From Caldithrix sp. (GTDB lineage Bacteria; Zhuqueibacterota; Zhuqueibacteria; Oceanimicrobiales; Oceanimicrobiaceae), in NCBI GenBank assembly GCA_004357015.1, contig SMXE01000006.1, forward strand, positions 1 through 6,582: a stretch of 6,582 nt of DNA, in the 5' to 3' direction. A program made the translations under genes and the position numbers. Below the pieces are notes generated by a model. The model ran no database searches and had not been told where the DNA came from. It saw nothing but the letters and a program-made list of their open reading frames with translations. Below, one piece after another: positions 1 to 6,572 of the stretch; the stretch's first letter is position 1, and the number at the start of each line of letters is the position of its first letter.

Positions 1-72
1 ATTGTGTGCACCCAATTTATCAACCTGAATTATTCACCGCTGAGTTCGCAGAGATTCCGTTACTCCGCATTG

Positions 73-92
73 TTGGAGCACAATTGCTCCAA
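73..92. repeat. Perfect 8-bp inverted repeat in the downstream region
   Basis: TTGGAGCA and its exact reverse complement TGCTCCAA separated by CAAT. It could fold as an 8-bp hairpin with a 4-base loop, or serve as a dyad operator for a neighbouring gene outside the window. It lacks a following T-run on both strands, so a classic terminator is unlikely. Confidence 0.5.
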
Positions 93-116
93 GCCAAATA
101 ATCGTCCGACTATCAT

Positions 117-129
117 GCGGCTTCGCCGC
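117..129. repeat. GC-rich hairpin downstream of the sigma factor gene
   Basis: A perfect 5-bp inverted repeat, GCGGC/GCCGC, with a 3-base loop, 68 bases past the sigma factor stop. No T-run follows on either strand, so it is not a standard Rho-independent terminator. It might still slow transcription or protect the 3' end of the operon transcript. Confidence 0.4.
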
Positions 130-196
130 GCTATGAATTAAACAGGTCAATAAAGGCCAACAGCTAAATGCCATGGCTGAGTTACTTCTTACGACC

Positions 197-955
197 TCAG
201 GGCACCTGCACTTCCATGCCCTTCAGCTCATTTCTGATACAGAGAATGGCTTTACCCAGCAAGCGACTGATTCTCGATTCAGAAAGATTCAGCACTTTAC
301 CGATTTCGAGCAGCGTCATTTCATCGTTGTAGTACATCAAGACAATGAGACGCTGGCGTTCCGGCAATCTAAAAATGGCCTCCTTAACCAGCCAGAGCGT
401 GTTTTTCTTGCTGAGTTGCTCCAACGGTCCGATGATCTTCTCGTCCGCAATGACATCGCTGAGCCGCACTTCCTCACCGTCTATCTGCTGGGTTTGATCC
501 AGCGATATGGTAAAACTCAACTGCGCCGCTTCCAGCAGGCGGTGGCATTCCCGCAGATCCATGCCCAAAGTATTTGCAACCTCAAAAGCCGACGGCTCCC
601 GGCCATAGCGCAGAGAGAGATCCGATATGGCCTTTTCGATCATACGAATTTTGGTTCGGTCTCCCCTGCTGATGAAGTCGATCTTACGGAGATAGTCGAG
701 GATGTGGCCCCGGACGCGCCATGTCGCGTATGTCTTAAAAGCGGTGTTTTTCGACAGGTCGAAGTCTTCCAGCGCGCGAATCAGTCCGACGATGCCGGCG
801 CTATGAATGTCCTCCAGCTCGGTCTTGTTGCGCACCGGCAGATTCAAGCGGCCGATGACGTACTTCACAACCGGAAGAAACCTGATGATGCTCTGTTCCC
901 GCAGCTTGGGATCGCCAGACTTCAGATATTGTTTGACGAGGTCCTCGTTATTCAC
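197..955 (-). CDS. fliA: Flagellar sigma-28 factor (FliA/WhiG/SigD type)
   Basis: An RNA polymerase sigma factor that directs late flagellar and chemotaxis genes in most bacteria. With the GTG start at 955 it has 252 residues, the normal length (B. subtilis SigD is of this size). Region 2 lies at about 15-97 with the core-binding segment DIHSAGIVGLIRALEDFD (49-66) and the -10 recognition part TYATWRVRGHILDYLR (75-90). Region 3 is at about 100-150 and region 4 at about 185-245, with LPERQRLIVLMYYNDEMTLLEIGKVLNL then a helix-turn-helix ending SESRISRLLGKAI (225-237). GTG at 955 is chosen because GGAG lies six bases upstream, it overlaps the previous stop by eight bases, and it matches the family N-terminus. 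An ATG at 1039 in the same frame would add 28 Arg-rich residues that simply overlap the upstream gene. Regions 2.4 and 4.2 differ from the usual FliA consensus. An anti-sigma factor (flgM) is not visible in the window. The family is certain; exact promoter specificity is inferred. Confidence 0.95.
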   Translation of the reverse strand: MNNEDLVKQYLKSGDPKLREQSIIRFLPVVKYVIGRLNLPVRNKTELEDIHSAGIVGLIRALEDFDLSKNTAFKTYATWRVRGHILDYLRKIDFISRGDRTKIRMIEKAISDLSLRYGREPSAFEVANTLGMDLRECHRLLEAAQLSFTISLDQTQQIDGEEVRLSDVIADEKIIGPLEQLSKKNTLWLVKEAIFRLPERQRLIVLMYYNDEMTLLEIGKVLNLSESRISRLLGKAILCIRNELKGMEVQVP

Positions 956-1232
956 CTTCAACTCCAACAGTCTCGGCTTTGGCCAACTCCTTCTCCTCTG
1001 CCGCCTCTTCCTTATCCTGAGGGACGCCGATCTGTTCATCCTCTTCCTTCTTCCGGCGGCCGAAGATAAAACGCAGCGTGATGAAAAAGGCTATCAAGAT
1101 CAGATAAAATCCGGCAAAAACAACCAGCGCTCTTGTGAAACTCACAGCCATTGAGATGTCTGTCACGACGCAATACACAAAGGTGATGAAGGCTGCAAAC
1201 AGACTAACTTTAGTGGCGACTCTGGTCAACAT
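948..1232 (-). CDS. Small two-helix membrane protein between flhF and the sigma factor gene
   Basis: A protein of 94 residues that I cannot assign to a named family. It has a short basic N-terminus, a hydrophobic helix at about 9-25, a short turn, a second helix at about 34-57 (including FAGFYLILIAFFITLRFIF), then RRKK at 59-62 and a tail of about 30 residues rich in Glu, Lys and Ala. Positive charges flanking both helices suggest a hairpin with both ends in the cytoplasm. It is likely real: its ATG overlaps the flhF stop by one base and its stop overlaps the sigma factor start by eight bases, exactly the spacing of an operon gene. No good ribosome binding site precedes it, so it is probably translated by coupling to flhF. 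It occupies the place where flhG commonly lies but shows no P-loop or MinD-like feature, so it is not an FlhG remnant. A role in flagellar assembly or placement is inferred from position only. Confidence 0.8.
   Translation of the reverse strand: MLTRVATKVSLFAAFITFVYCVVTDISMAVSFTRALVVFAGFYLILIAFFITLRFIFGRRKKEEDEQIGVPQDKEEAAEEKELAKAETVGVEGE
962..965 (-). promoter_or_regulatory. Shine-Dalgarno site deciding the sigma factor start
   Basis: GGAG on the minus strand, six bases before the GTG at 955 and inside the 3' end of the upstream membrane-protein gene. This spacing is good and supports the GTG over the ATG at 1039. Confidence 0.6.
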
Positions 1233-2374
1233 TAGTTGAGAATGAGATTTGCGATTTTACTTTTTTCCGCTAATTGTATATCGTCAGGAACTTTTTGACC
1301 ATTAGTCAAAAACGAGAGCGGCAAATCAATTTTCCTGCCCACATTGAATATGTTCCCAAGCCGCACGGTCTCATCGATCTTTGAAACGATGATGTTACTC
1401 ACCGGCAGGGATGAAAAATTCGACGCGGCAGCCACCAGGTTATCTGAACGCATGGAAACCGACAGGACAAGATGGATTTCGTCCGGCATTGCCACTGCAA
1501 AGAACTGCCTCAGATCTGCCAGATGGTCGTCGTTGAGCGGACTGCGCCCGGCGGTGTCCACGAGAATCACTTCGCGGTCGCGCAAGCGATCCACTGCCGC
1601 GCCGAAATCGGCCGGCTCGTACACGATCTCCAGTGGAATCTTTGCCAGCGCGGCAAAGGTCTTGAGTTGCGCTGCTGCCGCAACCCGGTAGGTATCTATG
1701 GTTATCAAGCCAACGCGTTTACTGCCATAAAACTCCGGGTGGGTTGCCAGTTTGATAATCGAAGTGGTCTTGCCCATTCCGGTGGGCCCGACCAGGCACA
1801 GCATCTTGGGCCGTCCGGAAAGCAGTTCCAGACGGTTGTTGATGCTCAAACCGCGAGTGATCTCGAGATGCAGCACTTCCTTGATCCGGGCGTCATCCCG
1901 GATGTCGGTGCCTTCCAGTTTCAGAAAAACATTTTGTACCAGCTCTGCCGCAACATCCGGGTCGAAGCCTTTGTCCTGCTCCAGAAGACGGTACGTGTCA
2001 GGCAGCACATTCATGTGGGAACGGCGAATGTCCTCCCGCAAGCTGTCCATTGCACTTTTCAGCTGCAATAGTTCTCTCTTGATTTCAGCCATTTTCCGGT
2101 CGTCAGAAGCGACTGGCGTGGTCGGCGGCTTTTTCACCTGGCGCCTGGCATCTGCGGGTGTGTAAACCCGCGCTGTTCTGTTTGCCTGTTGCCGCGCCTG
2201 CTTTACGTGTTTCTCGGAGGTGACAGTGATCTCGACCAACTCATCATCATCCGTGTGCGCCAGGCTCCTGTCTTTCACTTTTCTGGACTGCAGCACAACG
2301 GCCTCGTCACCGAAAAAATCCTTCGCCAGTTTCATGGCTTCCTGCATGCTGGGGGCTTTGAATTTTCTAATCAT
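1232..2374 (-). CDS. flhF: Flagellar biosynthesis SRP-like GTPase FlhF
   Basis: FlhF is a GTPase of the signal recognition particle family (with Ffh and FtsY) that acts at the membrane to set flagellar position and number. The start used is ATG at 2374, giving 380 residues beginning MIRKFKAPSMQEAM, which matches the usual FlhF N-terminus; an in-frame TTG nine bases upstream (2383) would add three residues. Residues 1-50 form the B domain, followed by a poorly conserved linker to about 95, a helical N domain at about 95-185, and the NG GTPase core. Visible GTPase motifs are the P-loop GPTGMGKTT (196-204), DTYRVAAAAQL (227-237), DTAGR (273-277), SKIDE (331-335, the base-specificity motif) and GQKVPDDI (359-366). 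No key residue is missing. The gene overlaps flhA by 8 bases and its TAA overlaps the next ATG by one base (TAATG). The usual partner gene flhG/fleN does not follow. FlhF without its adjacent ATPase regulator is the main oddity. Confidence 0.96.
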   Translation of the reverse strand: MIRKFKAPSMQEAMKLAKDFFGDEAVVLQSRKVKDRSLAHTDDDELVEITVTSEKHVKQARQQANRTARVYTPADARRQVKKPPTTPVASDDRKMAEIKRELLQLKSAMDSLREDIRRSHMNVLPDTYRLLEQDKGFDPDVAAELVQNVFLKLEGTDIRDDARIKEVLHLEITRGLSINNRLELLSGRPKMLCLVGPTGMGKTTSIIKLATHPEFYGSKRVGLITIDTYRVAAAAQLKTFAALAKIPLEIVYEPADFGAAVDRLRDREVILVDTAGRSPLNDDHLADLRQFFAVAMPDEIHLVLSVSMRSDNLVAAASNFSSLPVSNIIVSKIDETVRLGNIFNVGRKIDLPLSFLTNGQKVPDDIQLAEKSKIANLILN

Positions 2375-4469
2375 AGCTCTCAAGTCCTACGCTTCCGATT
2401 GTGTTAATTACGATGGTTGGCAGCAATTCTGAAATAGAAAGCACAGCCAGCTCCGGCAAAACCGGCTCGAAGAAAGCTTTGATGTACCGCCGCACAGACG
2501 GCCCGGTTAGGAGAATGGCTTTGCCGCCGACCGTTATCAGTTCCTGAATTTTTTCTGAAACCTGTTTGTAAAGCGCGTTCATGGTTTGCGGCGCCAGGTT
2601 CAGATTCTGACTCGGCTGCTTGCCCGCCGCAATCTGCTGCATAAGCCGCTCTTCCAGTTTCGCATCAAGGGTGATGGCGGTGATTTCGCCTTGCTCATTT
2701 TGGTGCAAATTGGTGATGGTCTCAGTCAGCGCCCCCCGCACGTACTCGGTCAAGATGTCGGGATCTTTGGTCAGTGCCGCCCGGTCCGCCAGAGCTTCCA
2801 GAATCGTGGGCAGGTCGCGCACGGGGATGCTCTCACGCAGCAGATTTTTCAAAACATTTTGCACGGTACCGACGGTCAGCATGTTCGGTACGAGTTCTTC
2901 CACCACTGCCGAATGATCTTCCTTTAAATTGTCGAGAAGGTTCTGCACCGCCTGACGGTCGAGGATTTTATGAGCGTTCCGCTTCAGAATTTCCATCAGG
3001 TGTGTTGAAACCACGGCAGTGGCATCGACCACAGCGTATCCCTTGAGCTCTGCCTTCTCCTTCTGCTCCGCGTTCAGCCAGTAGGCTGGCAAGTTGTAGG
3101 TCGGGTCCGTGGTCTTGATGCCTTCCAGATCGTCGTCATCGCCTTCCGGCGTCAGGGCAAGGTAGTAGTCGGTCATCACTTCGCCGCGCGCGATTTCGTT
3201 GCCCTTTATTTTGATGACATACTCATTGGAGTTGAACTGTATGTTATCACGAATTCGGATAGGCGGCACCACAATGCCAAATTCCTGCGCAATTTGTTTG
3301 CGGATCATGGTGATGCTATTGAGCAGTTCGCCGCCCTGATTGACATCGATAAGTGGAATCAAACTGTACCCGATTTCGATCTCCATCGGATCGACATGCA
3401 GGTAACTCTCTATCTGTTCCCGCTCCTCAGGTTCAGGCTCCGGTCCCTCCTCTACCTTTGCCTTTGCCTTTGCCATTGCCCTGTTCTTAATAGCGCCCTG
3501 TGCAACATATCCGATGCCCACGTTTGTCACGCCCAGCAGCACAAAAGGCAGCATCGGCATGCCAGGAACCAGCCCGAGCAGCACCAGGATGCCACCGGCA
3601 ACGTAGTTTGCGCGCGGTTTGGCGAAAAGCTGTCTGCTCATGGTGCTGCCTAACGTGCCGCCAGAAGTGGCGCGCGTCACGATGATACCGGCGGCGGTTG
3701 AGATGAGCAACGCCGGGATTTGTGAAACCAGACCGTCGCCAACCGTCAGGACGGTGTAGGTCCGCAGGGCCTCGTCCAACGGCATGTCGCGCTGAACCAC
3801 TCCGATGATCAAGCCGCCGAGAATATTGATGATTGTAATCAGCACGCCGGCAATCGCGTCGCCGCGCACGAACTTGCTGGCGCCGTCCATTGAACCGTAA
3901 AAGTCTGCTTCGCGCCGGATTTCATCGCGCCGCGTGCGGGCCTCGTTCTCGGTCAGGAGGCCGGCATTGAGGTCTGCATCGATGGCCATCTGCTTGCCCG
4001 GCATGGCATCCAGGGTAAAGCGCGCTGCAACTTCTGCGATTCTTCCCGAACCCTTCGTGATGACCACAAAGTTGATGACATTCAAAATGACGAAAACCAC
4101 CAGCCCGACAACGTAGTTGCCGCCGATCACAAAATTGCCAAATGCTTCGATGACGTCGCCGGCAAACGCATCGCCCAGAATCAACCGGGTCGATGCTACG
4201 TTCAGTGAAAGTCGGAAAAGCGTCACCAGCAACAAAACGCCCGGGAATACGGAGAACTCCAGCGGTTTCTCGACATACAGGGGCACGAGAAGAATCATCA
4301 GGGAGAGCGTGATGCTAATGGCCAGCAAAATGTCCAGAAAAAAGCTGGGCAAGGGGATGATCATGAACATGAGCACCGCAACCACTGCGATGGCCAACAG
4401 GATATCGACCCGCTGCTGAATCATGTGTAGAAAACGAAAATTTCCGCCTATTTGTTGATTGTCAGCCAC
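2367..4469 (-). CDS. flhA: Flagellar type III export gate protein FlhA
   Basis: FlhA forms the nonameric ring of the flagellar export apparatus: its membrane part couples export to the proton motive force and its cytoplasmic part docks chaperone-substrate complexes. The 700-residue length is typical. About eight hydrophobic segments lie between residues 21 and 325. The FHIPEP family signature is at 143-168 (RIAEVAARFTLDAMPGKQ, then MAIDADLN). The RLSLNVASTRLIL block is at 86-98 and the KFVRGDAIAG segment at 199-208, whose D204 corresponds to the functionally important aspartate of this loop. A charged linker (about 330-352, alternating Ala-Lys then Glu-Pro) leads to the cytoplasmic domain, which runs to the C-terminus. 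The start used is GTG at 4469, which lacks a clear ribosome binding site. ATG at 4424 (residue 16, MIQQRVDILLA) is a realistic alternative, since some homologues begin close to the first membrane helix. The stop overlaps the flhF start by 8 bases. Confidence 0.97.
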   Translation of the reverse strand: MADNQQIGGNFRFLHMIQQRVDILLAIAVVAVLMFMIIPLPSFFLDILLAISITLSLMILLVPLYVEKPLEFSVFPGVLLLVTLFRLSLNVASTRLILGDAFAGDVIEAFGNFVIGGNYVVGLVVFVILNVINFVVITKGSGRIAEVAARFTLDAMPGKQMAIDADLNAGLLTENEARTRRDEIRREADFYGSMDGASKFVRGDAIAGVLITIINILGGLIIGVVQRDMPLDEALRTYTVLTVGDGLVSQIPALLISTAAGIIVTRATSGGTLGSTMSRQLFAKPRANYVAGGILVLLGLVPGMPMLPFVLLGVTNVGIGYVAQGAIKNRAMAKAKAKVEEGPEPEPEEREQIESYLHVDPMEIEIGYSLIPLIDVNQGGELLNSITMIRKQIAQEFGIVVPPIRIRDNIQFNSNEYVIKIKGNEIARGEVMTDYYLALTPEGDDDDLEGIKTTDPTYNLPAYWLNAEQKEKAELKGYAVVDATAVVSTHLMEILKRNAHKILDRQAVQNLLDNLKEDHSAVVEELVPNMLTVGTVQNVLKNLLRESIPVRDLPTILEALADRAALTKDPDILTEYVRGALTETITNLHQNEQGEITAITLDAKLEERLMQQIAAGKQPSQNLNLAPQTMNALYKQVSEKIQELITVGGKAILLTGPSVRRYIKAFFEPVLPELAVLSISELLPTIVINTIGSVGLESYD
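3455..3478 (-). repeat. Hexamer tandem repeat in the flhA linker
   Basis: Three exact copies of CCTTTG (plus-strand reading), followed by a fourth copy with one change (CCATTG). On the coding strand this gives the alternating Ala-Lys stretch AMAKAKAK at about residues 331-338, immediately before the Glu-Pro-rich segment EGPEPEPEE. Because the unit is six bases, copy-number change would lengthen or shorten the linker by two residues without a frameshift. Confidence 0.7.
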
Positions 4470-4499
4470 AAGCGTTTATCTGTCTAAACCAGCGTTGCA

Positions 4500-5567
4500 T
4501 TAGTTTCTTCGATTCTTCATTTGGAAAACAAAGGCAAACACTTCTGCCACTGCGCGGAAGAGTTCGGCGGGTATCTCTTTGCCAACTTCGCCGAGTTTGT
4601 ATAGGGAGCGGGCGAGCGGCTTGTTTTCATAAATAGGAATATTGTGTTTTTCCGCGACTTCCCTGATTTTCTTCGCGATGAGTCGCGCCCCTTTGGCAAG
4701 CACAACCGGCGCCCCCAGCTCGTCCGGATCGTATTTCAGCGCGATAGCCAGGCGGGTCGGGTTGGTGATAATCACGTCGGCCTCTGGCACTTTGTCCATC
4801 ATGCGCTCGCGGGCGCGTTGTTGCTGCATGCTGCGGATGGCGCCCTTGACCAGAGGGTCACCCTCTGCCTGCTTATGCTCATCCTTGACTTCCTGTTTGC
4901 TCATCCGCATATCGCGCTTATACTGCCACCGCTGGTAAATCATGTCAATAATCGCCAAGAGCAGCAACGCCATGGTCGTGCGAATGGCCACCTGAAACAT
5001 GACGTCAGCGATGAAAGACAGAATGCCGCCAACGCTTTCATTCATCAAGCGCAGATATTCATCTTGGTGCCCCATCAAAGTCGAGTACGCGATCGTGCCG
5101 ATGATGCTCAGCTTGACGATGCCTTTGACCAACTCGACAAGAGACTTGGGCGAAACGAGTTTCTTCATGCCCTTTATGGGATTGACCTTAGAGAATTTCG
5201 GCGCCAGCGCCTTGGGGCTAAACATAAATCCCACCTGAGATATGTTGGCCGCCAATCCAACCAGCAACATTACGCCGGCAAACGGCCCCACCAGACTCAG
5301 GAATGATTTCACTCCCAGATGAATGTAGTAATTGATGCTATCCGAGGTCAGGGACATGCTGCCCGCTTCATTGTAAAATATCCGAAACCCGCTGACGAGT
5401 TTGGAAAAGATATGCGTACCCATGAAACTCAAACTCATCAGGCCGGCAAACAGCATGACCACAGAATTGAATTCCACGCTCTTCGCAACGTTGCCTTCCT
5501 CTCTGGCCTTCTCAAGCCGCTTAGGTGTTGCGTCTTCTGTTTTATCTTGAAATGAATCTTCGGCCAT
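4500..5567 (-). CDS. flhB: Flagellar type III export switch protein FlhB
   Basis: FlhB is the membrane subunit of the flagellar export gate that changes substrate specificity from rod/hook to filament proteins. At 355 residues it has the usual length. The N-terminus carries the family signature (KTEDATPKRLEKAREEGNVAKS, residues 9-30). Four hydrophobic segments follow at roughly 34-52, 88-112, 147-166 and 186-210, then the basic connector to the cytoplasmic domain (residues 226-260, including EGDPLVKGAIR). The cytoplasmic domain has the autocleavage loop at N269-P270-T271, then the conserved ALKYD, APVVLAKG, IPIYENKPLARSLY, EIPAELF and AVAEVFAFVF blocks, as in family members. The position after NPT, normally histidine, is arginine (R272, codon CGC). 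Cleavage between N269 and P270 is probably retained but should not be assumed. The ATG at 5567 fits the family start. flhA begins 30 bp downstream. In many genomes fliR precedes flhB; here an HD-GYP gene does. Confidence 0.97.
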   Translation of the reverse strand: MAEDSFQDKTEDATPKRLEKAREEGNVAKSVEFNSVVMLFAGLMSLSFMGTHIFSKLVSGFRIFYNEAGSMSLTSDSINYYIHLGVKSFLSLVGPFAGVMLLVGLAANISQVGFMFSPKALAPKFSKVNPIKGMKKLVSPKSLVELVKGIVKLSIIGTIAYSTLMGHQDEYLRLMNESVGGILSFIADVMFQVAIRTTMALLLLAIIDMIYQRWQYKRDMRMSKQEVKDEHKQAEGDPLVKGAIRSMQQQRARERMMDKVPEADVIITNPTRLAIALKYDPDELGAPVVLAKGARLIAKKIREVAEKHNIPIYENKPLARSLYKLGEVGKEIPAELFRAVAEVFAFVFQMKNRRN

Positions 5568-5668
5568 AATCAGCTCTTACAACGGAAGAGGCATTGACAA
5601 TTTTCGATTCGCACTATGCGCTCTTGTCTGCCAAGCCGTGAAATGCCGCGGTGAGTTTTCAGTACTTT
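5568..5668 (-). other. Intergenic gap before flhB, no clear promoter
   Basis: This is the largest gap between genes inside the cluster. I looked on the minus strand for sigma-28, sigma-54 and sigma-70 type elements and found none with correct spacing. A TTGGCA followed by GCAT has a GG to GC distance of 11 bases where sigma-54 sites have 10. No hairpin followed by a T-run is present either. An internal promoter for flhB could still be here. The AAGAG about 7 bases before the flhB ATG is a weak ribosome binding site. Confidence 0.4.
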
Positions 5669-6568
5669 CTATCCGAAGGTCTCGACGAAGCGTGCCGCCA
5701 GCGTAGGATCGAAAATCGTGCTTTGGTTCGCCCGGATGAACTCCATCGCATGTTCGACGCTGTTTAATCGGCGATGCGGCCGGTCAGAGGTCCAGGCATC
5801 GAAGAAATCGGTCAAAGCAATGATCCGGGAGTACTCGTGAATGGACTCTCCTTCGAGACTCTTAGGATAGCCATGGCCGTCGTAACGTTCATGATGCTGC
5901 ACCGATGCGATGGTGATCATGCCGTCGAAAAAGCAGTTACGCACAAGATGGGTGAATCCTTTGGTCGTATGCTCTTTGACCTGCTCGAATTCCGCTTCCT
6001 CCAGACGGGTGGTCTTGTTGACGATGGCATCGTCCACAAACATCATTCCGAAGTCGTGCAAGAGTGCGGAAATGGCAAGGGTCAACAGCTTCTTGTCGTG
6101 AAAGTCGAGTTTTTGCCCAATCAAGATCGAGTGTACTGCGACGTTCACCGAGTGTTGGTAGAGGTAGTCCTCCGCCCGCTTAAGCTCCATAATTTTGGGT
6201 GGAACGCGCAGTGTGTTTCGCACGTGCACCAGAATGGATTCCGCCAGCGACAGGAGTTCACCCCTGGCCTGTGCAGCATTTACGCTCTCTTCCAACTTCA
6301 GTTTTCTGAAGACACGTTTCAACAGATAGGGCGCTGTGGCAAGCAGTTTATCAGAGTTGTAATGGACGCTCGAAAGCCCGCGGTCTGGTTCATTACTGAG
6401 GAGAAAAATGCTGCGATAACCTCTGCCCACAAAAAACTCGAAATAGCGGGGGCTAATTTCGACGCCTTTTCTAAGGAGCAGATTTCCGGTTGGATTGTAC
6501 AGGTTTTGCCCCAGGCGTTTTCCGATAACGTTCTGGTTTAGCTCTTCAATGATGACGCCCAAAGCCAA
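5669..6568 (-). CDS. HD-GYP domain protein, probable cyclic di-GMP phosphodiesterase
   Basis: A cytoplasmic protein of 299 residues with no membrane segment. Residues 1-56 resemble the short N-terminal module common in front of HD-GYP domains. From about residue 130 the HD-GYP core is recognisable: H139, the HD pair H171-D172, H200, HHE at 225-227, DGHGYP at 230-235, and TDFFDAWTSDRP at 253-264. Family members hydrolyse cyclic di-GMP at a di- or trinuclear metal centre and often control the switch between swimming and surface life. All expected metal ligands appear to be present, but the lysine of HDxGK is replaced by methionine (HDFGM, residues 171-175), so activity is not assured. The start is TTG at 6568, four bases after a strong GGAGG; a second in-frame TTG at 6562 is also possible, and neither can be separated from the other here. 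There is no in-frame stop between the start and the window edge, so a longer N-terminus cannot be fully excluded. The gene lies 101 bp upstream of flhB in the same direction. The family call is firm; the enzymatic activity is inferred. Confidence 0.9.
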   Translation of the reverse strand: MALGVIIEELNQNVIGKRLGQNLYNPTGNLLLRKGVEISPRYFEFFVGRGYRSIFLLSNEPDRGLSSVHYNSDKLLATAPYLLKRVFRKLKLEESVNAAQARGELLSLAESILVHVRNTLRVPPKIMELKRAEDYLYQHSVNVAVHSILIGQKLDFHDKKLLTLAISALLHDFGMMFVDDAIVNKTTRLEEAEFEQVKEHTTKGFTHLVRNCFFDGMITIASVQHHERYDGHGYPKSLEGESIHEYSRIIALTDFFDAWTSDRPHRRLNSVEHAMEFIRANQSTIFDPTLAARFVETFG

Positions 6569-6572
6569 TCTC

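Larger units (their letters stand above)
1..196. other. Non-coding region after the operon
   Basis: The stretch past the sigma factor stop carries the two hairpins listed separately and no gene I can support. The next gene on the minus strand, if any, begins outside the window. Around 31-55 the sequence reads as a phrase similar to a dispersed repeat seen in intergenic DNA of environmental bacteria, which fits non-coding status. Confidence 0.5.

Noticed and set aside
117..129. A Rho-independent terminator for the operon
   Set aside because: The stem is only 5 bp and is not followed by a T-run on the minus strand, so only a hairpin is reported.
34..174. A 46-codon minus-strand frame beginning ATGGCA downstream of the sigma factor
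   Set aside because: It runs through both hairpins and the repeat-like phrase, lacks a good ribosome binding site, and its product has no recognisable character.
956..1039. N-terminal extension of the sigma factor from an ATG at 1039
   Set aside because: The extra 28 residues are an Arg-rich out-of-frame reading of the charged tail of the upstream membrane protein. GTG at 955 has a well-spaced GGAG and matches the family N-terminus.
173..1069. A 298-codon open frame on the plus strand opposite the sigma factor gene
   Set aside because: It lies almost entirely antisense to a gene with clear sigma-28 homology, its product resembles no family I know, and it has no good ribosome binding site. 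It is a shadow frame.
4644..5306. A 220-codon plus-strand frame opposite flhB
   Set aside because: Antisense to a strongly conserved gene, with a His/Gln-rich composition typical of reverse-frame shadows.
5600..5640. A sigma-54 like element in the gap before flhB
   Set aside because: The TTGGCA and GCAT elements have 11 instead of 10 bases between GG and GC, and the remaining consensus positions fit poorly.
5774..6541. A 255-codon plus-strand frame opposite the HD-GYP gene
   Set aside because: The minus-strand frame carries all HD-GYP motifs; this one is its antisense shadow.
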